From Halichondria panicea (Eukaryota > Porifera > Demospongiae > Suberitida > Halichondriidae), in the NCBI RefSeq assembly GCF_963675165.1, contig NC_087385.1:4092501-4156500 (forward strand): a stretch of DNA of 64,000 bases, read 5' to 3'. The position numbers and the translations under genes were made by a program. Shown piece by piece: positions 1-8,494 of the stretch; within the stretch, counting starts at the first letter, position 1, and each line of letters starts with the position of its first letter. Under the pieces are notes generated by a model that saw only the letters and a program-made list of their open reading frames with translations, had not been told where the DNA came from and ran no database searches.

Positions 1-138
1 ATTTTGAGTACAATTTGAAGAGTAAGAAACAGTGGCGTGTGTGTATTGAGTATTGACTGTTACTGAATTTGATTGTTAATGTATGTATAATTATATGATG
101 GTATTATGTGGCCATGCAATAATTTTGTGGAGTCAAGT

Positions 139-1206
139 CTATGTGCTGTATCCACTGTGATTTATCCAACCATTGCACTTTGAACTTGTCACACTGTTTA
201 GACCTTCCTGTATGATATGCACAGGGCTAGGGACTGCTTGTATTAAATCTTCATGTTCTTTCAAATAGTACTTTAAGTAACTAAACAGCTCCTCAATGGG
301 GTTGTAGTCAGGGCTGTATGGTGGTAGGTACACAAGAAGAACGCCAAAGCTATCAAATAGGTCCTTGACTGCCTGTATGTGGTGGATTGAGCAGTTATCC
401 ATAATCACTATAGAGTGTCTGTCAGGGAATGGTTGAGTGACTGGTATTAAGCTTCCTCTCACAAAGTCTACAAATTTTTCACCATTGTTTGAACCAGAAG
501 TTAGTTCATAAGCCTCAACACCCTCAGATGACATAGCAACCACTGCAGATATCCTTTTCCCACGTGTAAAAAGTTGTGTACAAACAGCTGGTTGCCCTCT
601 TATAGCATACCCAAACTTGCGCAGCTGATCTCTTCTGTCTGTACCAGTTTCATCCACCCATACAAAAAAATCTCGAGGATACTGCAACATATTAGCCATG
701 AATGCTGCTCTATGTTCAAGTGATCTTTGAAGTGCAGCTTTGGTCAGCTTCTTCCTGGTAATCCCATTTCGATGGATTACCTTGCACACCGTTGAAGTAG
801 ACACTCTTACTCCCGTTACTTCAAAAATTTTTCCACAGACTTCGCGAAGGTATATTGCTGGATTCTCACAAATCAATCCAATGATATAAATCTCATGTAA
901 ATTATCTAGCTTCCTCAACTCATATCTTTCAGCTCTCTTCAAGGGAGCAACATCACCAGTTGATTCATACATTTGAAACAATCTGTGAGCTGTACCAACT
1001 GCAATCTGAAGCCTGTAGGCAATCTCTTTATAAGTGAGACCCATTCCTATTCTCTGCCAAACAACCCTCCAGCCAATGTCAGTGGAGTAAGCAGAAGTCC
1101 TTGAAGGCTCGGCAGAAGTCATATTATCTGTAGTCGTATCTGTAGCAAACTTTTTTTGAATCAACGAAAAACGGAAACGGAAACGATCACGAATATTCGA
1201 AGTCAA
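139..1206 (-). CDS. IS630/Tc1/mariner-type DDE transposase, intact 355-aa reading frame
   Basis: Cut-and-paste transposase of the IS630-Tc1-mariner superfamily. Residues about 35-160 hold a paired helix-turn-helix region (GLTYKEIAYRLQIAVGTAH, then a second HTH with REVCGKIFEVTGVRVSTSTV). The catalytic core follows: first Asp in VWVDETGTDRR, second Asp in IVIMDNCSIHH, and the PPYSPDYNPIEELFSYLK block carrying the Glu, with about 34 residues between the second Asp and the Glu (DD34E/DD35E type). The frame runs without stop for a normal family length, so it may be recently active. The far terminal inverted repeat would lie left of the window, and I could not define the near one right of 1206. 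It is not an endogenous host gene in layout: no introns and no neighbouring exons. Confidence 0.9.
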   Translation of the reverse strand: MTSNIRDRFRFRFSLIQKKFATDTTTDNMTSAEPSRTSAYSTDIGWRVVWQRIGMGLTYKEIAYRLQIAVGTAHRLFQMYESTGDVAPLKRAERYELRKLDNLHEIYIIGLICENPAIYLREVCGKIFEVTGVRVSTSTVCKVIHRNGITRKKLTKAALQRSLEHRAAFMANMLQYPRDFFVWVDETGTDRRDQLRKFGYAIRGQPAVCTQLFTRGKRISAVVAMSSEGVEAYELTSGSNNGEKFVDFVRGSLIPVTQPFPDRHSIVIMDNCSIHHIQAVKDLFDSFGVLLVYLPPYSPDYNPIEELFSYLKYYLKEHEDLIQAVPSPVHIIQEGLNSVTSSKCNGWINHSGYST

Positions 1207-1889
1207 GAGAAATCAACAGTAGCTCTCTTGATTTTGCCCCCGAGCTATTAGGTCTGGCCCCCAGACTACTACAAACCATAACAGGTCTGTTCCCAAGTCC
1301 TTCAAATGCCATCACTTCGATCACACACTACAGACAAAGATACTTGTGTTCCACTTTCTAATACCTAAACTGTGTCTTAGAGCACTTCAAACTAGATTAC
1401 CATGTACAGTAAGAGCAGGAGAGGTACGCAAACTTTCTGGACTTCGGACAAACGTTTCATGGTGCTGCTACTACTTCACTGCATTGAGAGCTGGAAAATA
1501 TGCTTTGTTCCATGCAGTTATAAACACACTTTAATTCTGTGAAACGTACATGTGTTTAAGTTATAAAATTATTTCATATTGGAGATATAGGTACATAAAC
1601 TGACAAATCGGTGTTTTTTCACACAAATCAAGCTGAATAAAAGAAAGCTGGGCACTAACATGGCAACTGTAGCTATCAGTAGTGCTAGGTGTATGTGTGC
1701 ATGATGCCTGATTGCTTTGAATTTCTCTTTTAGGCCTCCTACGAGAAAAATAAGCAGATATAGGGATCATTGTGTACTTTCTTGAGCGCAACTCGCCTCC
1801 AACCAGAGGGTGTGACGTCACACACTGCATTTACCTAGCATCACGTGGGGCGTTTCCTATCCTTTTCTTTCGTGTATATATCTATGGTT
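1207..1889. other. gene-free stretch
   Basis: No convincing coding sequence. The first 130 bp are probably the transposon's 5' flank, including a GC-rich segment with CCCCCGAGC and GGCCCCCAG blocks. The short open frames at 1346-1534 and 1561-1830 have no recognisable domain or splice context. Confidence 0.5.
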
Positions 1890-2576
1890 TAAACACCACC
1901 CCCATCTATATAATTATGTGGCAGTCTTAAGTTTACCAACATAATTAATACCCCACTTTTATGTTCAATACAAATGCAGTCAAAGTGATATATACAGGCT
2001 GGGGCCTCCCAGGCCCCCTTTGTGGCTGGTTTTCCTGAAAAAATTCTACTGTGTAATGCACTTGTCAATCTAATGCCCCACCGGGGATAAGTGGGGATTA
2101 GACCAATCACCTGATCTAATACCCCTACCTTTGGGCATGTTATTTGGTCTAATCCCCTAGTGGCCCCTAGTACAACATGGGGGTGATGTGGGGATTAGAC
2201 CTGTATCACACTCTAGCGAGAAGATAAACAGATTATTTGAAGTATCAGAATTACTATATAAATATTGGCAGCTATACTCCTATAGAGCTAGTGAAGTCAA
2301 GAAGGCAGAGATTGCTCAGGATCAATAAACTGTAAATTTTGCTCTCACTGTACTCAGCATGTGTTGGAAGGAAGAGTGTGGCAGACATCATGTGATCTTT
2401 AATTAATCGACCTTTGACCAATGCATGCATCAGGTAATTCCCCTAGGTAGGGGAGCAACTTCAAGTCTAATCCTCAACTAATCCCCACTTATCCCCGGTA
2501 GGGGGGAGGTGGGGCATTACTTTGACAAGTGCATAAGTGCTTAGTTTTGAGCCAAATAACCGTATCAGGATTTTTA
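1890..2576 (+). repeat. dispersed repeat copy 1, interrupted by a MITE
   Basis: A sequence running from ACCACCCCCATCTATATAAT to AGCCAAATAACC...TCAGGATTTTTAC recurs at 16001-16307 and 19635-20018. This copy is shorter in its first half, lacking about 110 bp present in the other two. It is split at 2056 by the PIF/Harbinger-like element at 2057-2533, so the other two copies show the uninterrupted state. I see no coding capacity. Confidence 0.85.
2057..2533. mobile_element. PIF/Harbinger-like MITE (477 bp) with TAA target duplication
   Basis: Terminal inverted repeats begin TGCACTTGTCAA and continue through the shared blocks TAATGCCCCAC and CGGGGATAAGTGGGGATTAG, with a short indel between the two ends. 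The element is flanked by TAA on both sides (2054-2056 and 2534-2536). The two paralogous host repeats have a single TAA and no insert at 16259-16261 and 19971-19973. A 3-bp TWA duplication is the hallmark of PIF/Harbinger. It has no transposase and is therefore non-autonomous. Confidence 0.9.
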
Positions 2577-2577
2577 C

Positions 2578-2626
2578 TAGCCTCGATCCCAGGCCGAGTT
2601 TTTGCTTTTATAACGGTTAGGCGAAC
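2578..2626 (+). mobile_element. single arm of the 98-bp palindromic element
   Basis: This stretch matches one arm of the perfect palindrome at 3885-3982 almost base for base, from TAGCCTCGATCCCAGGCCG to GGTTAGGCGAAC, with one difference in the T-run. The second arm is absent: after GCGAAC the sequence changes to AACTAGTTGTC. It is either a half element or a partly deleted palindrome. Confidence 0.8.
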
Positions 2627-2805
2627 AACTAGTTGTCTGCGCATGCGTCAACCAATTGGCCCATTCCCATTTTTATTTTCATTTCTGCGTCAACCAATTA
2701 GCCCATTCTCAACCCAACTCTTAATTTCACATGCTCCACAAAAATGGTACATATTAAGTAGACATTAGTGTTCTATACACATGTGTCTGCATGAGTTCAG
2801 TTGAT

Positions 2806-3084
2806 TCAAAAGTTTTGACGATGCCACTCGTTCAAACATTTGTGGGCATCACTCTGCTGCTTAGCGTTAGCACCACATGTATCCTTCATCCATTCTTTAA
2901 ACTCCGGTTCGTCCTTCTTTAATACAAGAAACTGGCCGAACGCAGCTTCAGCTGTTTTGACATTTTTCTCTGACAATCGTTTTCCTAGAACCTTTCCAAC
3001 TCCAGCTATTTCAGTAACTTTCTTTTCTCCCATGGGCTCTGCAACAAAGTCCTGGTGCTTTCGGGTAGTAATTCTATTCGCCAT
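2806..3084 (-). CDS. BANF1: barrier-to-autointegration factor, single exon
   Basis: A 92-residue protein of the BAF family, which forms dimers that bridge double-stranded DNA, binds LEM-domain proteins and histones, and shapes the nuclear envelope after mitosis. Hallmarks are the near-identical blocks [14 protein letters not shown], a helix-hairpin-helix region ([11 protein letters not shown]), [28 protein letters not shown] and the C-terminal LNEWHRQNF. Length agrees with vertebrate BAF (about 89 aa). The ATG gives the family's normal N-terminus with a Ser/Thr-containing tail (residues 5-8, ITTR) where VRK kinases act in other animals. No intron interrupts the frame. The flanks are repeats, so it stands alone. 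Confidence 0.97.
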   Translation of the reverse strand: MANRITTRKHQDFVAEPMGEKKVTEIAGVGKVLGKRLSEKNVKTAEAAFGQFLVLKKDEPEFKEWMKDTCGANAKQQSDAHKCLNEWHRQNF

Positions 3085-3884
3085 CTAGATATGCATGCGT
3101 TGTGTGTGTGACGTGCATGTACCTCGTTCACTTTTGTGACATTTATATTCGTGTACTATCGTGTACAAAGTCAGTTCCCGTTTTATCGGAATGGCTCTTA
3201 GCTGAAGCTTCTCTCTTCTCTGAAGCTTAAAAAACATTATTCTGAAGACTGAACAACAAAGGAAGAGGTATAAAGCTTTGCCAAGCTTGTTAAGGTCAGA
3301 TATTTTTGTGTGGGCCCTATGCTATCATGCAAGTACGTCTTGTTCATGTTTATACGTTTGGCAAGATCTAGGTAGACTATAGTTTCATCATTAATATGGT
3401 GGATCAAGTGAAGAGTGTGAGCTAGAGAACTTGGTGTTGCCATCATCATCTCGTTGACAATGGCACTATAACCTGTTCAATACGAGAAATTTAATATGTA
3501 TATAGATAGGGTCCGAAATAATGGGAAAAATGAAAGTGAAGGAATCAGTCTCAAACTTCTGCTGTATACTCTAGTACATGATAGCAATACAGCTGCACCT
3601 TTAAATTCCAGTTTCCTTTACTCTTTTTCTTGCAGTGCAGTGGTGCTCCTTAATTTACAAAATTTGTCTGAAAGTTCAAAGGTCATAGCAGGCTCTAATA
3701 ATTTTAATAAGTGTCATTAATTTTTTTTAACATCTGATTATTAGATACTGTACACTCCGTGGATGTGAAACACTTCCGCCCACTACCAAAAGTCCTGAAA
3801 CACTCATTGCAACGGATGACACGGACGGAGTATCCGGAATTCCGTATAGTATACGGAATCTACTGCAGAAATAACATGAGTGAT
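3085..3884. other. BANF1 upstream region, otherwise featureless
   Basis: The first hundred bases right of the BANF1 ATG must hold its promoter, but I see no clear TATA box or other element. The rest is AT-rich with short open frames only. A small self-complementary block TTCCGTATAGTATACGGAAT sits near 3839-3858. Confidence 0.4.
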
Positions 3885-3982
3885 TAGCCTCGATCCCAGG
3901 CCGAGTTTTCGCTTTTATAACGGTTAGGCGAACGTTCGCCTAACCGTTATAAAAGCGAAAACTCGGCCTGGGATCGAGGCTA
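3885..3982. mobile_element. 98-bp perfect palindrome, TAGCCTCG family
   Basis: Two 49-bp arms are exact reverse complements with no spacer; the centre lies between 3933 and 3934. Outer ends read TAGCCTCGATCCCAGGCCG and its complement. Flanking 9-mers are ATGAGTGAT (3876-3884) and GTGAGTGAT (3983-3991), eight of nine identical, as expected of an ageing 9-bp target-site duplication. There is no coding capacity. It would form a long hairpin if single stranded. Confidence 0.92.
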
Positions 3983-3991
3983 GTGAGTGAT

Positions 3992-4563
3992 CAGATAACT
4001 GAAGCTCCCAGTCCAAGTTCTTCCAGTGCTAACTGATTCTCTGCGCAGGGAGAGCCAAGAGAGATGTTCATGAATGAAAGTGGAGATGCAGAAATCATAT
4101 TGGAACCTGACAAATCTAGATCTAGCTACATGTACACTGCTGACTTAATTTTTGTGATGACATTGTATATAGCACAGCATGTATGCACACAGAATAGTAT
4201 ATAGGCAGGCATCCATGCATGGAGATAGACTTAGTAATAGACAACTAAATGGACAACTAAAACTGATTTAAAGTTGAAGGAGGATTCTTCTTCGTCTTAT
4301 CGCTACTAGTGCTCGTATACTTGTTTGTTAGTCTTGCATCAGGGAATAATTATGCTCCTTTCCGCTTCCTTTGGTGATAGAGCATTACCTAAATTAAAGA
4401 TATGTATGTTAGAATGCACGTAATAATTTACTCCGGCCGCTGTACGATCATGTATGCATTATCATCATACAGTACGTTTGTATGAGTAAACATGTTCACC
4501 ATAAAAAGACACGCTTTCCTGAAATAATAAAACATTTACTGAGGGTCAAAATAGATTCTCCTG
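3992..4563. other. gene-free stretch
   Basis: AT-rich sequence without a supported gene, repeat or RNA. Nothing recognised. Confidence 0.4.
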
Positions 4564-4820
4564 GCAATGTGAAAAATTGCTAGGATTGGCCAGGGGAACC
4601 ACAAAAAAGCGTGGGAACAAGAAATCAGACAAGAGCATAACTCCAATCCGTTACAACGTCATGAACATGTACAATACATAGTATATTAAATAATAGACTG
4701 TGTTCCAGCTCTATCTATCAGCTTCCATCCACCACATCATTCCATGCAGGTCACCAGTACGTCCGTGCATGTTACTACGCATGGATGGACTGTGTGTATA
4801 CCTGTGCTCAACACTGCATG

Positions 4821-5434
4821 CAGTGGCGTAGCCAGGATTTTGGGAAGGGCAGGGCTCAAATCCATTGAGCAGGGCCAGAAGGCGCCGAATAGCTTGAAAT
4901 TTTACCTAGGTCATCACTTATCAGCAGTAAGCATGCGCATGTAGTTGGCCCTGCGCACATTTTCATTGAATGACATCATTCTAGTACCGTATAGCGGGTA
5001 TATTTCGAGGGTATAAATTTTCGCGGATGGACCATTACAAAGGATTTCGCGGATTTTATTTTTGTGGTCTGAGTTCCAGCCTTTTGGCGCATGCGCACAT
5101 CAACATGCAGCTGTTACCACCACACCGTTAGCCTCGAATCCAGGCCTAGCCTATAACGGTGAGGCACCTCTTATTGTCGATAGGTGTGGTCAATAATACT
5201 GAACACGCCTACTATTCAATAAAGATATAAATTTTCGTGGGTATAAATTTTCGCGGTAGAGGCTCAATCCGCGAAAACCGCAAACATTTATACCCTCGAA
5301 ATATACCCGCTATACGGTAACTACACATGCAGTACAGTGCAGAATAGATTGACAGATCAAGCTGAGTTGGAGTTGATGAAACACAAAAGGGGGGGGGCTC
5401 TAGCCCCGTCAGCCCCCCTCTGCCTACGCCACTG
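4821..5434. mobile_element. hAT-like non-autonomous element (614 bp)
   Basis: Ends read CAGTGGCGTAGCCAGG at 4821 and the complement of CAGTGGCGTAGGCAGA at 5434, followed inwards by G-rich subterminal tracts. CAGTGGCG-type ends are common in animal hAT elements. The flanks (ACTGCATG and GCACGTAT) do not form a clean 8-bp duplication, so family assignment rests on the termini alone. Confidence 0.65.
4987..5317. mobile_element. TA-flanked MITE with CCGTATAGCGGG ends
   Basis: The 331-bp element has terminal inverted repeats of over 35 bp, starting CCGTATAGCGGGTATATTTC. It is flanked by TA at 4985-4986 and 5318-5319, as for Tc1/mariner-type insertions. Inner repeats with TATAAATTTTCGCGG occur on both sides. 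A fragment at about 5129-5165 begins TAGCCTCGAATCCAGGCC and is bracketed by ACCGTTA/TAACGGT, probably another nested insertion. Confidence 0.85.
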
Positions 5435-5874
5435 GCACGTATTAGGAACATCAATTCATCACAAATCATCATGATTATGTGCTCGCACATTCCAAAATGG
5501 ATGTATAATAAATATATAGGGATTGGTCATCACTAAATTGCGTGGCATATATTGGCTGGGAAAACATGGGAAAACTACCAGTACATGTGATGTTGTAACG
5601 GATTGGAGTTATGCTCTCGTCTGATTTCTTGTTCCCACGCTTTTTTGTGGTTCCCCTGGCCAATCCTAGCAATTTTTCACATTGCAAATGTTTTTCTAGT
5701 CGGATCATACTAACTTTTGCACTGGATCGATTACTGAATTAACTGGGGGCATATACAGCACATATAAACCGAGCAAAGATTCTCACAGGTAGGCTAGTAG
5801 CATATAGTAGGTCATGTATTTTACTATTGTTGAATTTGCAAGTCTCGCATATGGTTTTCAGAAAGTACTATTTG

Positions 5875-6020
5875 TGGCTTACCAGGCCCTCAAGACAAAG
5901 ATGATTCTGCCAGGAGGATCTGGATCTGGATCTTGGATATTATTTTCTCACACATGGGGAATGACGCGCATGCGCCATAGGAATAATTAAAGGGTGTGTC
6001 CAAAGAGATAAATGGCTACT
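5875..6020 (+). repeat. dispersed direct repeat, copy 1 (copy 2 at 11285-11425)
   Basis: Both copies contain GTGGCTTACCAGGCCCTCAAG, a segment with TGATTCTGCCAGGAGGATCT, then CCATAGGAATAATTAAAGGG and GTGTGTCCAA...AATGGCTACTG. Copy 1 has about 30 additional bases after GGATCTGGATCT. Function unknown; it could be a short interspersed element. Confidence 0.75.
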
Positions 6021-6368
6021 GTAGGACTGGAAACCACTCCCCTTCTCTCGGGAGAAAGGGACTGGCAAGCTGCCGTGTTGAGAGTTGTCCCAGTGCGTGA
6101 GGAATGTCACGCTGCCACAAGAATGTAAACGTCACAAATACTCGTGTGCCACGGCCCACACGCTAACTATTACTGCATAAAATATTACCTGCCTCGAGTA
6201 TAAGTACATTCACTGGCGGTCTGTTATCGAGGCTGAACTAATATCACCCACGCATTACGCATTTTGTGGTTTGTTCTAATTGCATTCCAACAGGACAACT
6301 CTCAACACGGCAACTTGCCAGTCCCCAGAGCCCAGAAGCGAAGGGAGTGGTTTCCAGTCTATGCTACA
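6015..6368. repeat. imperfect inverted-repeat element
   Basis: Left arm 6015-6091 and right arm 6293-6368 are complementary over GACTGGAAACCACTCC and GACTGGCAAG(C/T)TGCCGTG and TTGAGAGTTGTCC, with a divergent stretch between these blocks. The roughly 200-bp spacer has no coding sequence. It probably represents a MITE; no target duplication was found. Confidence 0.7.
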
Positions 6369-8310
6369 TATATAGCTAGCCTCGACTCCAGCCCCTTGAA
6401 TAGTGGGCCTGGTATTTACTGTTGGCGCGTGGGTGGACAATTAATTTATTATTTACCGTATTTATCTCATTGAACGTTAAAACAGTATTTTATCTTATTG
6501 TGATAAAGAACAGAAAAAAGAAAAAGAAGAGGCTACCTCTCTGCATATACTGTAGACAGAGACAGCTAAGTAAAACATCAGCTCTGTAGATTTATTCATT
6601 AACTTGAGGCTTGGATCGGATACACACTCAGGCGACAAGTTAATCTCATAAGAAATTAGTTAAACCTGTGGGTAAAAAATAAGTACAGTGGCTGTGACGT
6701 AACATAATGTGAGGACTACTTATTGATTTACACAATAGATTTACCATTGAAAGCACTATCCATTAATACACACTCAAGCAACAAGTCCGGATACACACTC
6801 AAGCAACAAGTCCCTCGGATCGGATACACGGATTGTAAACACATTCAGGCCACACAGTTCTCGGATCAGATACCACGTACTTACTCTGTGACCAATTTTC
6901 GGCAAATGTCACAACAATACTTCCTTCCAGAGAGAAATGGCACTGAACGTCGAACAGACACACCAACACTTTGAAGATGGCTTCACTCAGAGAAACAAGA
7001 GGAGAAATCACCATCACAACACTTCTTTCAGAGAGAGGTGCACTGGTCCTGTCAAGCTTCACATCAATCAAGAAAGGGAGTGTCTGGAAAGCAGATGGAC
7101 TTGCTCTGGGACTTGCCATAGCCGGTCGGTACGGTACCCACATAAACACCAGCGTACAGACACTTCAACAGGGGCGATGCGCGCCGCAAAATTTAGACCA
7201 CGCCCACTTCCGGGATCACGCCTCCTTTTGTCGGCAACGCCCACTGTTTTCTAGATGGTGCACAGCCACAGTACTGACGTGACAGTGCCATCAGCAAATC
7301 AAGAATGTTTACGACCAGAAGCTCAATTCGCCTGGGATGGCAAACTCTAGCCAACTCTTCTTAAGGTATGTCAAATGTCAATGCAATCATGTCTAGTCTC
7401 TGTGTAAATGTAGAAGTTATTAAGTGATGATAAACGTTTGTTCCTTTGCTTGATCTGACGACAGTCTTGATTCTTTTCTTTTCAGGCCACTAAAAGATTG
7501 ATCAGCTTACCAGGAGGTGACAGGCAGCGTACAAAGTATGACCACCAGTACGTACCTTGATGTTGAGGAAAAGAGACTTTGTAGTTTACATTGCAAACAT
7601 TGATTATTATTATAATTTATTGTACATACATGTAGGTATACATGTAATTATATAATTATACTATACATTCATGTACCTGGATCCAAGAACCTTGTTGTGC
7701 TGCATGTTGTGAGGCAAGCTCAAGTGTTTGATACAGCAAACCACTTCCTGCTGCCTAGCCTTATTATTGAGCCCCTCCCCACTCTTTATTAGTTCCCATG
7801 GATATCCCAGTAACGATCGAATAAAATTAAGTTTTTTAGGCTAGCTAGCTAGATCTAACTGGTATAAAGTTATTGTAACTATCACTATTAAGCTGTAGAT
7901 AGCTGCAGTAAGTGTAGCTTCATTCTAGCCAGCCAGTGATGGTTGAACTATCTACTTGAGCTTCTCTGAGTCTGGATAGGGTGCTGGAGCACCAGAGCCT
8001 GGATGGGGGTGCTGGAGCACCCTAAGCACCACCTTGTGTACGCCCCTGCTTCAACGCCTCCAGCTGCTTGTCTTTCAAGACTAGACCTGGTATTCCAACA
8101 CAGGATAACGCGTACACAAGAGCAGAAGAGAAGGTAGCAGCCATTACACAACTTGGACTAGATTTCTTTTTTCAATGACATCATTATAAATGAAACGGAT
8201 ATCAATGTTTTACAAACTAATGCGGAATAAGAATACTGATAAATATACTGCAATTTACGATTACCAAGATTCTTGGTAATTCTGGCGCATGCGTAAACAG
8301 TGTATACCAG
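6369..8310. other. gene-free region with a short tandem repeat
   Basis: No supported gene. A 25-bp unit containing ACACACTCAAGCAACAAGTC occurs twice in tandem near 6770-6815, with a diverged relative near 6622. Overlapping frames at 6937-7282 lack any recognisable domain. Near 7980-8030 there are two copies of GGGTGCTGGAGCACC-like sequence. Confidence 0.4.
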
Positions 8311-8364
8311 GCCGCCTTTCTCAGCGGCTTGGAATCGAGGCTACATATATAGCTAACAAAAAGC

Positions 8365-8429
8365 TAGCCTCGATCCCAGGCCGCACTTTCCACTTCACTT
8401 CTTTTCTATGAAGGCAGTGAAGGAGGCTA
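8365..8429. mobile_element. 65-bp TAG...CTA element, subfamily II
   Basis: It runs from TAGCCTCGATCCCAGGCCGC to AGGCAGTGAAGGAGGCTA. The 9-mer ACAAAAAGC flanks it exactly at 8356-8364 and 8430-8438. A shorter relative in opposite orientation lies at 13636-13684. The arms are only partly complementary, unlike the strict palindromes. Confidence 0.9.
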
Positions 8430-8438
8430 ACAAAAAGC

Positions 8439-8485
8439 TAGCCTCGATTCCAGGCCGTATTTTAATCGGCCTTGAATCGAGGCTA
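8439..8485. mobile_element. 47-bp palindromic TAGCCTCG element
   Basis: Arms TAGCCTCGATTCCAGGCCG and its complement (one mismatch) surround a short AT loop (TATTTTAAT). It is flanked exactly by ACAAAAAGC at 8430-8438 and 8486-8494, so it shares one copy of the duplication with the neighbouring element at 8365-8429. The uninterrupted target is at 11461-11469. Confidence 0.93.
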
Positions 8486-8494
8486 ACAAAAAGC

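Larger units (their letters stand above)
4564..5685. mobile_element. outer inverted-repeat element (about 1.1 kb) hosting nested insertions
   Basis: A roughly 100-bp terminal inverted repeat, starting GCAATGTGAAAAATTGCTAG, is found at 4564-4672 and in reverse complement at 5581-5685. Over the outer 90 bp I count about one mismatch, so the element is young or gene-converted. It encodes no protein. Its interior carries a hAT-like element, which carries a TA-flanked MITE, which carries a TAGCCTCG-type fragment. I could not identify a target duplication. Confidence 0.85.

Noticed and set aside
1346-1534. 62-residue open frame, plus strand
   Set aside because: No domain, no splice context, composition like random AT-rich sequence.
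2840-3088. Open frame antisense to BANF1
   Set aside because: Exact shadow of a strongly conserved coding sequence on the other strand.
6937-7282. Two overlapping 100-residue frames
   Set aside because: No recognisable motif, both frames equally open, flanked by repeats; not supported as a gene.
8356-8494. CRISPR-like array (three ACAAAAAGC repeats)
   Set aside because: Repeats are only 9 bp and are target duplications of two transposon insertions; the genome is animal.
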